Positions 27,778 to 44,395 are shown, numbered from the stretch's first letter. The stretch is DNA of 64,000 nucleotides from Elgaria multicarinata webbii (GCF_023053635.1 NC_086172.1:24829501-24893500); one strand, 5' to 3'. Program-made: numbers and translations. The notes: a model not told the origin generated them from the letters alone.

Positions 27778-27817
<40 letters not shown>
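27778..27817. repeat. (AT)n microsatellite
   Basis: About 18 uninterrupted TA dinucleotides in the 10-kb intron upstream of exon 25411-25508. Confidence 0.95.
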
Positions 27818-27820
<3 letters not shown>

Positions 27821-28223
27821 GGAATACTTTACAAGTATGTGCTGGGATCATGAGACAAAGTCTATGAGGCACAACATATTGCAAAACATACCTCCATCAT
27901 GACAGATGTTTGTGTCCAGGAAATCTAAGCCATTTTACAACAGGCTCAAGTTCAAAGTCTGATTACAAAATTAGCCATATTTTCAGCGGCACCATGCAGC
28001 ACGGATGACTCATAGCTTCAGAACGGTGGTATAACCGCAAACAGAGGACATGCCTTTGTTCTTTTCTTCCAAGTACGTTTTGGAGAAAACTCCTCCATTG
28101 TACTTCCTACATACAATATGAAGACATTCACTACCAGACACACAGAAATATTTAGCGTGGACTGGTACAGAAACTAATGTATTCCATGATTTTTCTACAG
28201 CCTGTCTTTCAGCCAAGGACTGG

Positions 28224-29457
28224 GTTTGGATGCCACATTAAGCCATGATTGTTTATTTTTCTGAATTAACCATGTTGGCTTATCAGGTCATCTGCACATT
28301 GTTTTTCCCAACCGCGGTGGTTTATTTAGCCAAAATAAGCCACCCTGGTAGTGAGGTTTATTTAACCCATCATGGCTTATCGTGTCGTCTGGTGCTCCCA
28401 GAGTGGTTTAAATACGTCGCCTACAGGGTTGCCTGGCAAGAGTGATCAGAACTGCAGCCGCCACTCTGTTGCTTTCAGGCAATCTCTGTTTCTGAGATTT
28501 GCCCAGCAACAGATTGTGCTCTCTGCCCTCCCCACTTTCTCAGCAGTGAACTCTGCAAACTTCCAAAGTATCAAACCCCCATGATTCCCATGGAGAGGCA
28601 TAGCTGCACAAGGTTTTAGTTCTGTCTCTGCGTAAAGGGAACCTATGTGTGAAATGTTGTCCAGTTCTGCAAACTTTCAAAGGCTTAGAGCTGCCACCCC
28701 CTTGGGATGTGGAGGTATAGCAGTGCAGGGTTTTCATCATGCATTGGGTGCATCTCAACAAGGGGCACCTCTGCATGAAATCTGACTCCAATCTTGCAAA
28801 CTTTCAAGGGTTTAGTGTTATCACCCCCTTTGGGGCACAAAGTGCCTTAGTAGATTCAAAGCAGTATTAAGGAAACCCAGTTTTAAGCAAGCTGAATAAG
28901 TCATCTTGACCAGGTTCACACAACATGCTAATCCGCCATGAGTTATTATGGAGCACATTTTCCGCAGGTTGGGTTAACATGTTGCCAGAACACAGTGCAT
29001 TTTCTGCAGGGTGGATTATTGGCAGAAATAAGCTTCCTTTCTGTGTTGTTTGTTTGCTACTGGTGAGAGGCTGTGGGACAGGAATAAGAAGTGGGGGAAA
29101 GGAAGGGAGCAAATGGTTTGTTTTCACTCACTTTTCACGTTGAGGTGAGATAGGTGGCAATAAGGCAGAGACAGAGGACACCAGGCCACATCCCCTAGCG
29201 CACAGCCAACCAATTGGAGGGAGGAACATGATCTAACTTCAGTGCGAGGGTCAGCAGGATACGGTATCCAGCACAAAGAAAGGTGGATACCACCCTGGCT
29301 GAGTGGTAAAAGGGGCGAGGAGGGGGGGGAATAAACCATGCTGCGTAGCTTAATTGTCCGATCACATGGGGGATCACAGTAGCTTATTTTGAAAATAAGC
29401 TACTGCGAATAGTTTATAAATCACTATGGCTTAAAGTGATGTGCAAACCCACCCAAG
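28224..29457. mobile_element. About 1.2-kb inverted-repeat element with internal tandem units
   Basis: The left end gggtttggatgccacattaa gccatgattgtttat pairs with the reverse complement of the right end (gggtttgcacatcactttaa gccatagtgatttat) at about 80 percent identity. Inside are repeated units near 28551, 28665 and 28793, each containing tctgcaaacttycaaa and a cccccttt-type block, spaced about 120 bases apart. The same units occur near 61649-62055. No transposase was recognised. Confidence 0.6.
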
Positions 29458-29474
29458 GTGTAACTACTCTTCCT

Positions 29475-29673
29475 GACTGTTAGAGCAGTGCGACAATGGA
29501 ATCAGTTACCTAGGGAGGTTGTGGGCTCTCCCACACTAGAGGCATTCAAGAGGCAGCTGGACAACCATCTGTCAGGGATGCTTTAGGGTGGATTCCTGCA
29601 TTGAGCAGGGGGTTGGACTCGATGGCCTTGTAGGCCCCTTCCAACTCTGCTATTCTATGATTCTATGATTCTA
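29475..29673 (+). mobile_element. CR1 LINE 3' fragment
   Basis: The fragment begins cttcctgactgttagagcag, continues through ggcattcaagaggcagctgg, and ends in the ATTCTATG tandem (attctatgattctatgattc). It is plus-oriented, antisense to ABI2, and directly follows the inverted-repeat element at 28224-29457. Confidence 0.9.
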
Positions 29674-30027
29674 AAGAATTTAGTGATCAAGCTAGTAATG
29701 CTTTTAAATACTGTAATGCCAAAATACTTATCAAGTTGGAAAATAACCTATGCAAAAGCCAAATCATATTTATAATTATTGTTATCTGTATAAGGAAATG
29801 GATTTAAGATGAATAGCTGGATTATAATTTTAATTCCCAAGCCGATCTCAAAGGAAAAGTTAAAAGAGCGCAGCTTTTTTTGATTACTAACTGAAAGGCA
29901 AGCAATCTGTAGCACGGCATTTTGCTGTAACAAATTTCCAGTCACAAATGCTCAGCTTGATATGGCAAATGAAGGGTACAAATGCCATTTATGCAGGCGT
30001 ATTTGGAAAAAGATTAAGTCCTTTAAG

Positions 30028-30110
30028 GCTGCAATCCTATACCCAATTACCTGCGAGTAAGCCTCAGTGAACTCAATGAGGCTTACTTCTGAGTCTGTAA
30101 GCAAACTTTC
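30028..30110. repeat. Short palindromic dispersed repeat (gtaagcctcagtgaactcaa)
   Basis: The sequence gcgagtaagcctcagtgaac tcaatgaggcttacttctgag is a near-perfect palindrome next to gcaatcctatacccaattac. Related pieces occur at 49630-49720, 44690-44780 and 26220-26280. It is non-coding and widespread in this window. Confidence 0.55.
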
Positions 30111-33044
30111 AGCATTATGAAACCTTGAATTGCTTTAAGTGAGAAACTAGATAGGCCTAAGCGACGTCGTTTTCGGGAGGAGGAACGAACAATGAAAAGG
30201 GGGACATTTTATTCTAGATACAGAACACTGACACATCTCTCTGCTGTATCTTTTGCCTGGCTTATCAACCATTCAGTTAGCCTGCCTGCACAAATATAAA
30301 GAATCCTGTCTATGTCTTAGCTCTAAATTCCCAAGTTGAGATTTTCAAGAACACGCTTAAAGTACTAGTGCTAACTGACAAGAGAGCCTTTAAACTAGCA
30401 GTAATATATATCCAAATGCTTATCACTAAAGATGCCAAATGATACACTGTTTTACAACGAACACTACCTCCTTAAGGTATAAGCTAAAATAAGTTTGAAA
30501 AATAAACGCTTTGTGTGACTGAATCAATTCAGCCCTCATGACAACACTAAAAGTGTTACTTTAAAAGTTAACTCAGTGAGTTTAAATTAAAGTGCCCCAA
30601 ACAACAGAATGCACAAGACTCTGGGGGCAGGGGGCTGTTTAGAACACTTGCTCGTGTAAGAAGGACATGTGGGTCACTTGGTGGCTATTATATTTTATTA
30701 GCATCCCCAAAAGCTTTTCATATCACATACAAAGAATGCTGGGGGTGGGGGGGATTAATCTTAAAAATCGTATGAGAACTGCTTCACACAAGCATATGAA
30801 TTGTGTATGCCAGTATATTTGAAACACATACTTTCACTATTCTACCTCATGTGCATGCAGCAGAGAGCCATATTTGGCCAAAGACCCTCAAGCATGTGCT
30901 CACACAGATTAAAAGGTCATGTAGCCACTGAACATGTAATACCACAACATGTTCAGTGTCCCTAAGTCCGTATGTTAGGTATTACAAAATGTAAACAATG
31001 GCACAGATTCTCATTTCAGCATGAAAGTGTTAAAAGAAAAACGCCCCAAGATAGCACTATTCAATTTCAACTCCATGGCCACAATCCAGAGAACCATGCA
31101 GCCACTTCTATTTCCCCAGTGAACCTTAAGACTTGGGCTTCCCTGAAGAAGTTACCCCACAACACACAGCAAACTGCTTTCAATACTCGGAGAAGTTGTA
31201 ATTTCTAATATAGTATGGAATTTCAGGAAAGGACCAAAAGTTCCTAAACGGTTAGTACGGCTGAAGTTTTCAGGATTATGGCCCATGTACTTGACATTGA
31301 AAGGAGGGAAGCAACTATGATTTTACATACCTGTTTTAGAAATCAGAAATGACTTACGTTTTTGCCATTTTCATTTTACAATTTTGATTTAACAGGTTCC
31401 ATATTGGCAAAAAGTTAGGGGTAAAAGAAAAAAAATGCTTCTACAAATCAAAATATATTTTTTAAAAAGGCTGACCTCTGTAACAGCTTTACCTCTCTCA
31501 AGTAGAATGCTAAAAGATTAACAGTTTGCAAACAACATACATCCCATTTTTCCTACCCACAAAGCAACAGCCTCTTGTACTCAGCACTACTGCTTAATTC
31601 AGAAAATTAAGACCCCCTAAAATGAGTAATAAGCATTGAAAGGCAAAACAAGTATCACAATTGTTTAAATTAATGAACAAAGTATCCCGGACAACATAAT
31701 TCCCAGAATTCTAAAAGTGGGGCAAGGGAGCAGCAGATCATTTCTTTTTAATTTATCCTCATATTGTAATTTATCCTCATACTGTACTGTGAAACTTCAG
31801 CACACACAGAGAACAGACTTTCTTTAACTGAGTAAGTATTAATTATGTATGCTTTATACCTGCCTCAATTAAATTCAAAACATTGTCTCTTTTCCTCCCA
31901 AATGCTTTAAAACAGAGCTGTAGAATAATCTAATATTGCTTCCATGTTGTTCAGAATTGTACATTGCTGACACAATGCAAGTAGCAATTCATCACCAAAA
32001 TTACATGTGGTGGGAGACAAGTCTATAGTATCTGAGATTCCTTGACCAATAGGTCTCAAATTGTATACAGCTCTGACTGTAGGTTTTCAAGTTGGCTTTT
32101 TATATTGCTGGAACTGGGGAAAATGTGGGGACAAGGGGTCCCTATACCACAGTTCCTTTTGCCACCAGAGTCTGGAATGCAGGGAAGGAAAAAGATGTCC
32201 CCTTCTCTACAACTTCTTTCTGATGGTAGCAGTTCTTCCTTCGTGCAAATCAATGCAGTAGACATGCCGTCCCAAATGTAAGATAGGGGAAATGGTCTGC
32301 AAAACTGCTGGATCTTCACCCCAAATCCTGGAACAAGACGGCCTGGGGAAGGGAACTAGGTGCCCACACAGAGGATTGGCTCAATTGCAAAAACATCTGT
32401 ACAAGACAATACTTGCATGTGAAAAGTGGTCAGTGACTGCATTTGAGAAATTATAGCCTAAGCCAGAGATGGGAAACGAATTACTATGGGTCACAAGCAT
32501 TTCTGCCTGTTCTGCTCCTTTAATCCCTGAGCATGTGGGGAGGGGAGGCTACTCTCTATCCAGGCTTTAAAATGGATGGGTCTGAATGGATGGTGAAGAG
32601 GAGAGAGAGGGAGACAGACAGACAGACAATGAGAAAAAAACGAATGAATGCACAAACCATCACTCCATCTAGAGAGAGCAGGAAGGCTATGTGCACCCAA
32701 CCTGTCTGCAGTCCCCAAAAGGTTCCTCTAAGGGAATGGAGACTTCGGGGCGGGGGAGAGTTTCCACTCCTACCTTAGGCAATGTGGCCCCATCTATTGA
32801 GAACACTTTGATTTTTGAGATTACTTTGATACTGAAAATTGGTAACTCAGAAGCTGTACGCCTCTGCTGAAAAAACTACAGCTTAGTGGAAGGCAATAGT
32901 AAACAGCGGCTTTCCATTCGGTACTCTCTGTTATCAAAATGCATACTGTAGTTAAGGCATGAGCAAACCAACAGACCCACAATGTTCAGCTTAAAGAGTC
33001 TTGAAAAACTAAGGCAAGGGTGGCATACCTGAGTTGCAGATATC

Positions 33045-33272
33045 TGTATTATTCTTCACGTTTGTATCCCAACCATCCTCAAAGGGGCTCTGTACAGTAT
33101 ACATCTCTCATTTTAGTTCAACTTAAAACAACCCCATGAAGCAGATTAAGTTGAATGTGTGTGACTGACTCAATATCATTCAGTTAGCTTTGTGGCTAAG
33201 TAGAGATTTGAACTCAGGACTCTGGAATCCAAGTTCAAAACTCTCTCTACTACACCATACTGGCTCTAGCTA
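33045..33272 (-). mobile_element. Diverged Sauria-type SINE
   Basis: Reverse-complemented, it has a head with ccagtatggtgtagtagaga, a B-box-like gagttcaaatctctac, and a body with aaatgatattgagtcagtca and ctgcttcatggggttgtttt. The order matches the copies at 13108-13362 and 48250-48508 with more substitutions. Confidence 0.65.
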
Positions 33273-35911
33273 CGTTCAGTTAATTTTGTCTTAGAGGCTA
33301 CTAGAATAACCTTCCTGAGTGATGCAAGGCTACGTATTAAGCAGCAATCTAGGGACCAAGGATAACTAAGGGATTTGTTTTTAAAATGATGAGTGTTATT
33401 TTTTTAAATGCCTCCCAGCACAAACACATGCCTATAACTTACAAAAGAAAACAGGATAGGATATGGGCTGGTTAATTAATAAGCAAAGCTGTTAAGGGCA
33501 TGTGTTCAAACCTTGAATTCTCTACTGAACTCTGAATAAAATAAAGAGGAGACTGATTCTAAGAATGCTATGAAAAAATATTATAAACACCAGGGATAAA
33601 AGAGGCAATCCAAAGGATAAGAAATGCCACGTGCTCGCTACTTCACGTCAGACGTGACTGAGCTGTAGATCACGCCCTATAAGTAAGGCTGAAAGACATG
33701 CATACGCACACAGACACACCTTTACTGTTTTCCAGCATCATCTGTAGGGTCCAATCTACAGCCTAATGAGTGTAGGTACTCTGGTGTGTGGGGGGGTGTA
33801 CACACCCATTTTGTGTGTGTGCATGTATTTGCTGTCTGATGCTAACACATTTGTGACAGAGTTGCAAGATTCGCAGTGGCTGCCAAAAAGTTGAGAAGAT
33901 GAACTGTAATGATGAAATTTAACGTGAAGTTTTAATGTACCAGTAGTATTAACTTTTATACATTTATGGACCTTTTAATGTAAATTCTTAAGTCTCTTAT
34001 TTTAATTCTTTGTATTAAAACTAATTGTTTACACATTCGTGGGCACCTTCTAATGAAAACCTTTTTAGCATCTTTTTGTATTTTACTTTTTTGTACTGTA
34101 GAGTTTTTGCGTGCTTACCTGTATTGCTGGTGTATGCATTTGTAAAGTTGATATGACCATGATGGTTGAAACAACAAGTAAACAGTACTACATATACACT
34201 TATGCTTATGTGCGGGTGTGCTCATTGTGTATAGGAGCTATCAAGTAGTGGTGATTTTTTATGAAAGGCTAATCTTTCCCTATCCTCAAAGAACCTCTCA
34301 TCTGGGAAAGCTATAGCACCATTCAAATTTACAGACCTGATTAAGAAATGATAGGTGCATCTAATCCATACGTGAGTGGAAGGTAACTCATACAATCTTC
34401 CTCTTACCTTCCTTCCTGCCTGAACACCGAACATCTCCGCCCCCTTGCAAGCCCCTAAAAAAGCCTCTCTAGAAGGTTGGGGGACCCTCCTAAACAGTAG
34501 GGTTACAGTGGTGGTGAGGGAATCACCCCAGAACAGATGAAGATGAGCTGCACCCTGCTCTGCCTGCTTTCAGATGATTCTCCTCTCCCACCTCAGTGAC
34601 GTATGACAGAGTGTCCACTATTCAGGAGGAGGCACTGACCTTCTAGAGAGGTTGGGGGGATATTAAGGGCTGCAAGGGGAGGAGAAAGAAGAGAAATAAT
34701 GATTGCATGAGCTGCCTTCCACTTGCCTGACCAATGGATATGTTCCCCTAATTTGATTTCCTGAGCCCAAGTTTGAAGAACAGCTGTTTCTCATAAGTGT
34801 GAAAAGACAAGCCCCACATTTCCAAACTTCACGTTGCTTTATGTTAAATCACATTTTAATTAATAGTATAATTAAACAAAGTTAATAAATTAATTGATCG
34901 CTACATTTCTAATTATTTTCAACCAGATTTCAAAATCATCTACTTTTTCCAATGGGGGTCATGCAATTAGCTCTATGCACTCAGGGGATTTGTGATGTGC
35001 TTCCCAGCCACTCGCTCACATTATGTTGCACAAGAAAGTGTTGCTGAGAAGTCAGGGGGTAGAACGGCGGGTGGAGGGGAGTTATGCTTCACTGGAGGCT
35101 GCAGGCTTTGAGCACGCTTAAAGTAGTTCTGCATTGTTACTGTCTTTGGATAGAAATCTAAAAGAGTTACGCAGATCTAAATTGATACCGTTAAGTTTTA
35201 AAGTCAAATGGAATTTAGGCACACCCATCTTTTTCAATACCGTTTGACACTTTGACATGAATGACAGCATGACAACACTGAGACCACCACAAGTCAATGT
35301 TAAGCCTACTTCACAGAGTCAAGACTACAGATTGTGGGAGGATCTGTGTAAACAGGTGTACTTTCATAGACGTGTTTACAAAAACCTTAAATTCATAATT
35401 GCCAACATTTGAACAGTACAGCTATCTGTGCCTGCAAAACCAGTCTAACATACGGACTGTACAGATTTGTTAGCAGTCCAAGGATTTGGTTGGAGGCTGC
35501 TAATCGATACTACCACTTTTTCAAAAAAAAAAAAAAGAGAGAGAAAACATGCCCCAAATTACTTTTGATTTTGCAAGACAGAATAAGCTTGCAAATTCAA
35601 GCACTGTTCATAAAGGTAGTTAAATCACATCATACATAAGATAAAAAAATATTACATAGGGGGAGATCAGAGAACATGTTACAAATATGTATCTTATTTT
35701 TCTCATGCGAACTACTGGCTTTCAAGGCCTTGTAAATTATCCAGTTCCTTAAAAGTCAACATTTCACTCAGCTAAAAAAAAAGAAATTAAGAACCAAGAA
35801 ATGTGAGCAAAATTGTAAACTTCATGCCTGCCCCCTCACAAGAAATTAACATTCTCCCCATATGTAACAGTCTGAAGAGTAAGAATGAAATCCAGCCCTG
35901 TTGTTTCTTAC

Positions 35912-35929
35912 CTTAAATCTAAGCAACCA
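35912..35929 (-). CDS. ABI2: ABI2 18-base microexon (WLLRFK)
   Basis: Read on the minus strand this is TGG TTG CTT AGA TTT AAG, encoding WLLRFK. Those are exactly the six residues that lie between GHGVK and VSTQN in the long human ABI2 protein. It is preceded by ag at 35930-35931 and followed by the donor gtaaga at 35911-35906. It is phase 0 on both sides. The acceptor lacks a strong pyrimidine tract, but TGC triplets lie just upstream (ttTGCttcatttaTGCattaag). That is the arrangement expected for SRRM4-dependent neural microexons. Exon identity is strongly supported by the exact peptide and both splice sites; neural control is inferred. Confidence 0.9.
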
Positions 35930-38931
<3,002 letters not shown>

Positions 38932-39418
38932 TTAGCCAAATGTGCTTTTCCAGTCATTGAAAAGCATCTATGCAAGCTAGTCAGTATCACTGTTACTTCC
39001 ATTACTTAAGGGTTACATATAGCCTCTTTGTTCCAACGTAATTTATTCTCCTTTAATATTTTACATTACACATTATTACCACATTTAACTAAATGACACA
39101 GGGAATATCCAACATGTCTGAATACAATGGAAATGTTGCCCATAAAAGCACAAGACTAATGTCATATAATTAAGCAACCAAAGCAAGAAAACATAAAGCA
39201 AGACCTAAACATTAGCCCCTAGTGCCTATGACAACTGAAGATGGTGACACACATTTTCATATCCATTATGATATACATTTTAGATGTTTCCCCCCCAAAA
39301 TTTGGGCATTAATATTCTTGTCAGAAAAAGTAAATTGAGAAAATGTCCTGGAAGAGGTACCACAAACACTACCTAGCATCCTCGTTGAAGCTCTCAAAGG
39401 CAGAAGACCACCCGTCAT

Positions 39419-39452
39419 GGGTGCTGGCATCCCACCAAGGATGCCAGCACCC
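39419..39452. repeat. Perfect 14-base hairpin
   Basis: The arms GGGTGCTGGCATCC and GGATGCCAGCACCC are exact reverse complements separated by caccaa. It lies in the intron between the coiled-coil and homeodomain-homologous exons. Confidence 0.8.
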
Positions 39453-39663
39453 GCTTGCACGTTTATGCTGATTTATATTGTATAAATATTTACAATTGCT
39501 GTTTCCATCAAAGGTTATTCCAAAAATTTCTTATTACATGCGACTGTGCCCAGCAAGCATACCACCACCTCTGTGTTATGCAACATGCTTTTGGAAGAAG
39601 TGGAGACAAGGTGGCCTCACCTGGTCACACTGCTCTGATCTTACTGTGCAACGTGGCATCATG

Positions 39664-41010
39664 ATTATTTAGACCCATTCCGGTCTGGTTACGGGACTGA
39701 ATCAGCCTTGGTCGCCCTGACGGATGACCTTTACTGAGAGAGGGACAGGGGGAATGCAACCCTGTTAATCCTGCTCAATCTCTCATCAGCTTTTGATACC
39801 ATTGACCATGGTATCCTCCTGGATCGACTCTGTGGGATGGGCATCGGAGGCACTGTGTTACAGTGGTTCCGGTCCTACCTACAGGGTCGTTTTCAGAGGG
39901 TAGCATTGGGTGACCACTCCTGGGCCCCTTGGCAATTGAGCTATGGAGTGCCACAATGCACCATCTTGTCCCCAATGTTATTTAACATCTATATGAAGCC
40001 ATTGGGGGATTTGGAGCTAAATGCCATCAATATGCTGATGACACGCAGCTCTATCTCCCTGTGACAACTGAATCAGGTGAGGCTGTGCAGGTCCTGGACC
40101 AGTGCCTAGACTCAGTAATGGGCTGGATGAGGGCCAATAAACTGAAACTGAATCCTAGCAAGACGGAAGCCCTGTGGATGAGTGGCTCCCGAGTCCGGGA
40201 GATAGGCCCATTGCCTGTTCTGGATGGAACTGCACTCCTTCTGAAAGATCAGGTTCATAGTTTGGGGGTACTCTTAGATCCATCTCTTTCGCTGGAGGCT
40301 CTGAGTGCCTTTTACCAGCTTTGGCTGGTTCGCCAACTATGGCCTCTCCTGGACAGGAATAGCTTGGCCATGGTGGTACAGGCATTGGTAACCTCAAGAC
40401 TGGGTTACTGCAATGCACTCTATGTGGGGCTGCCCTTAAAGCTACTCCGGAAGCTGGAGCTAGTGTAGAATGCTGCCGCTCGGCTGTTGTTTGGAGCTGC
40501 CCCTTTCCAGCATGTAACTCCTCTGCTGAGGGAACTGCACTGGCTGCCTATTCGCTACCAGGCCAGGTTTAAGGTTCTTGCACTTGTGTACAAAGCCCTA
40601 AACAACGTGGGACAAGGATACCTGAGAGAGCGCCTTCTCCCCTACCAACCTGCCTGGTCACTGAGGTCATCCAAGGGCATGCTCCTGGTGGTTCCACTTA
40701 GACCCATGCTCCGATTGGAGTCCACCAGGGGAAGAGCCTTCAGCATAATAGCCCCCCTCCTATGGAATTCCCTGCCTCTGGAGGTCAGGCAGGCGCCAAC
40801 TTTGTATTCCTTTCAGTGCCTCCTGAAAACATCATTATTCCAGGAAGCCTTTCCTTAATGACTAGTCATGGTTTACTGTACATTTTGCTTCTTTTAAAAT
40901 CTATTTTAAAGTGTTTTATTCTGTTTTTATTTTATTTTATCTTGTACACCGCTCTGAAATTTTCAATGGGGAGTGGTATATAAATATTGTAAATAAAATA
41001 AAAATAAATG
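39664..41010 (+). mobile_element. L2 LINE, 5'-truncated, with RT domain
   Basis: The copy encodes L2-type reverse transcriptase text in order: AFDTIDHGILLDRLCGMGIG near 39790, WFRSYLQGRFQRVALGDHSW near 39865, YGVPQCTILSPMLFNIYMKP near 39940. The catalytic YADDTQLY follows near 40030 in another frame, then WMRANKLKLNPSKTEALWMS near 40125. The C-terminal part continues with SRLGYCNALYVGLPLKLLRK near 40400 and RELHWLPIRYQARFKVLALV near 40530. The 3' UTR ends gtggtatataaatattgtaa ataaaataaaa. Frame changes and at least one stop break it. It is much better preserved than the copy at 62300-63445. Confidence 0.92.
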
Positions 41011-41209
41011 TGAAAAACTGCATGGGGCTAAATCATCAGGTTCTTGCTTGAAAAGCATTTCTTTTTCTTTGGTTGCTTTTTGGTCTCTGCTTCCTGCAGG
41101 ATCCAATAACTCAATTTACATTAGAACCTCCAATTATACTTGAGACACAGCAGTTGTGTTTACACAACACAAAAACCCAGCGGGGCTGTTCACACAACAC
41201 TCTAACTCA

Positions 41210-41447
41210 CCAGTGGTTGAGTGTGGGTTCTTGTTGAACTGTGGGTTGTTTGTTGAACTGTGGGTTAGTGTGTTGTCCAAACCCAGGACATTTTCCGCAG
41301 GGTGGCTTGTTAACCATGCAGTGTGGCTTATTTATCTAGAACAAGCCACCTTGAGAACCCATGGTTTGTTGTTGGGATGTTCAGAGTAGTTAACAAGCCA
41401 CCCTGAGGAAAACGTCTTGGATTCAGACAACACACTGACTCACGGTT
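41210..41447. mobile_element. Palindromic MITE (gtgttgtccaaaccc...)
   Basis: The left arm from about 41271 (gtgttgtccaaacccaggac attttccgcagggtggcttg) is repeated inverted at 41390-41436 with few changes (gtgttgtctgaatccaagac gttttcctcagggtggcttg). The attttccgcagggtggctt word also occurs near 28960 and 29000, linking it with the element at 28224-29457. It directly precedes a GTA/ATA microsatellite. Confidence 0.6.
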
Positions 41448-41454
41448 CAACAAA

Positions 41455-41478
41455 GTAGTAGTAGTAGTAGTAGTAGTA

Positions 41479-41524
<46 letters not shown>
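41455..41524. repeat. (GTA)n(ATA)n microsatellite
   Basis: A compound tract of about 8 GTA units followed by about 15 ATA units. Confidence 0.95.
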
Positions 41525-41525
<1 letters not shown>

Positions 41526-41629
41526 TTATATAGCACTTTTTAACAAAGTGCTGCACATAAGCTAAAATCGGTCAGGGAGTTTACAAAAATGGAATAAATA
41601 CAATAATTCTAGTAAAAGACCCAACAACA

Positions 41630-41845
41630 ACCCACACTCAACCACTAAGTGTGAGTTAACATATTTTGTGAACCCAGCCGTTGTGAATTTTGTCGGAAAC
41701 AAGCCATGGTGGGTTATTCTATCATCCAAATATGGACTGGTTCCCACAGGGTGACTTATTTTTGGCCAACAAGCCACTGTGACCGCCCATGTCTTGTTCT
41801 TGGGGTAATTTAACCCATGAATTCTTGGCACATTGTTCAAATCCA
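41630..41845. repeat. Diverged palindromic element of the aacccac/cattttcc family
   Basis: It contains caacccacactcaaccacta, gtgaacccagccgttgtgaa, acaagccatggtgggttatt and ggggtaatttaacccatgaa, all words shared with the inverted elements at 28224-29457, 41210-41447 and 61255-61460. No clear ends could be set. Confidence 0.45.
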
Positions 41846-42057
41846 GCAGAGCCAACACATCATGTGCTGCAGCAAGCAGCATGGCAAGAGTGGAAAAAAC
41901 CCTGTCACTGTTCCTGAGTGATCTCAACTGTGCTGCAGTGACAGCGCCTCCACTGATGCCCTAACAGCACTTTGGAGAGGCTGTCACTCATTCGCCAACC
42001 CCCCAAACCCTTTTTCAGTATTTTTCAGGCCCCGACATTTGCACAAAAAGGGCCAGA

Positions 42058-42475
<418 letters not shown>

Positions 42476-44024
42476 CTAAAGAAAAGGAAAATAATCAGAG
42501 GTGTGTCGTTTTTATATGAACTACTTCGAGGTAATAAGTAACATGCATCAAAAAGGCAGGAAATCCACCCAGATTTGCCATTTTTACCTCCCTAGTTAAG
42601 TGAACATGAAAGCGGTTTAAGTGTCTTACAGAATAACGAATCAGCAATTGCAGTAAAATATTTTCAAGGTACCATGTACCAAGTAGACTGTTTAATAAAT
42701 GCCTGAAGTGGCATGTCCATCCTCATGCTTGCTGCATCTAATTAAATCTTCCCAAAGTTCCAATCAAGTAAAAAATTCCCAGGATGGTCTGCAAACATTC
42801 TCAAAGGCAAATAAACACACACAAAATGCATACATGCAAGTCGGTTTGAAAGTTCTATTTTCTTCTATTCATTTCCCATCTTGTTCCTTCTTACTTAGGA
42901 TTAATTTCTGATGATTGCCAGAAAAACATTAAAAGTTTCATACTCCCTCAGATTTGATTCTAAGAATCTATGATAGTAACAAATTTAGTCTCATTCATGC
43001 CATTGTTACTAAACCAGCCAATCAGCAATCCATTCCAATGTAAACATTGATACATAACATATTAAGAATTATTTTCCAGATTCCAAGATTTCTGCACACG
43101 TCAGTTTCCATACCTGGACTAAACCTGTTAAAAAGAAGACACCAGTTTCCGTGCATGATTACGTTAGCATTGAACAACAGCAAACGTGGTCCTTTTTCTT
43201 TAACTCGATACAAGAAGGGAGCTTACCTTTTATCTCCAGGTTGCTGGCAGACACTCTTCAGCAGCACTGTTATCTTCTAAACATAAAAGGCACTGCTAGT
43301 ACCCACCATTAACATAAACTCCTTTTTTAAAAAACAAAAAACTTCAAACAGCTGTCCCTCAAACACTACTATTTCCCTGCAGGTATCATATCAAAACCTT
43401 CAATGTTTTTAGTAAAGCAGTTATTTCTCCACATCACACAATGAGGGAGTTCTAACAACTGAATATTACCCTTTCTGCAACGTACTAATGGGAATCTTAC
43501 ATCCTTTTGGTGTGACACCAAAACCAAAAAATTATAACCAACATATCCCAATTCCACTAATACAAACCTACTCTTTAAAAAAGCATCTAAACTAAGTTTG
43601 CTTACATAATGTATGTCTACTAAGATTTCTAGTTACATATCCACAAACACAGTGTTCCTGCCTTTCTCACATTCCCACCTCTAACGCGAACACATATTGC
43701 AGAAGTAACAAACAACTTAGAAAGTGGAGCAGCCTCCTTTTCACTTTATTCTGAGAGGTGTTATCCATACTTGTGGGTACAACATAGGCTGCTCACTGCG
43801 CATATAAATAAGGCTTAGTCGGAATAGCTTAAACAGTAATCGTTCACCTTTAGTAGAAAATTCAATATGGAAAGTACATAATGCATTTGGAGTTCCAGTA
43901 TGCCAGCATGCTGGTGCACCCTTTTCCAATCTAATGTTTTCTAGATATGTTTGACTACAATTCCCAGGCACAAGATTAGAGAATGTTATGTTGGAGTTTT
44001 AGACATGGCTCTGGGAAATTGAAG

Positions 44025-44185
44025 TACAATCTCCTCACAGCCATGAAGCTCACTGGATGGCTTTGGGTAAAGTCACCATGTAATCAACCCTCACAAGACT
44101 GTTACAAGGATACAGTGAGGAGCTTCATATATACTATCCTTAATTTATGGAAGGAAAGGTAGGATAAAAATGTGAAAAATACTAG
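44025..44185 (+). mobile_element. Diverged Sauria-type SINE fragment
   Basis: It contains cactggatggctttgggtaa agtcaccatg, the usual SINE phrase for cactgggtgactttgggc. It ends with caatcctcacaagactgtta-like and aggtaggataaaaatg-type text. The head is missing. Confidence 0.5.
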
Positions 44186-44294
44186 TTTCATCACGTTTCC
44201 ATCCTTATTCAGAAAGAAGCAAGAACGTTCTTAGACTCATATATCAGCCAGTATGGAAGGAATCCAATATGTATTTTCCTGGTGCCTACATAAT

Positions 44295-44395
44295 GCTAAC
44301 CCATGGTTTATTTAACCCATGGGGTTGTTGAATTCTGGGTTGTAATAGTGTGTGAAGCCAGATACATTAAGTGTGGTTTATTAACCACTACCATC
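44295..44395. repeat. Palindromic-element fragment
   Basis: The words aacccatggtttatttaacc catgg and gtgtgaagccagatacatta agtgtggttta belong to the same inverted-repeat family as 28224-29457 and 61255-61460. It is short and truncated. Confidence 0.4.
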
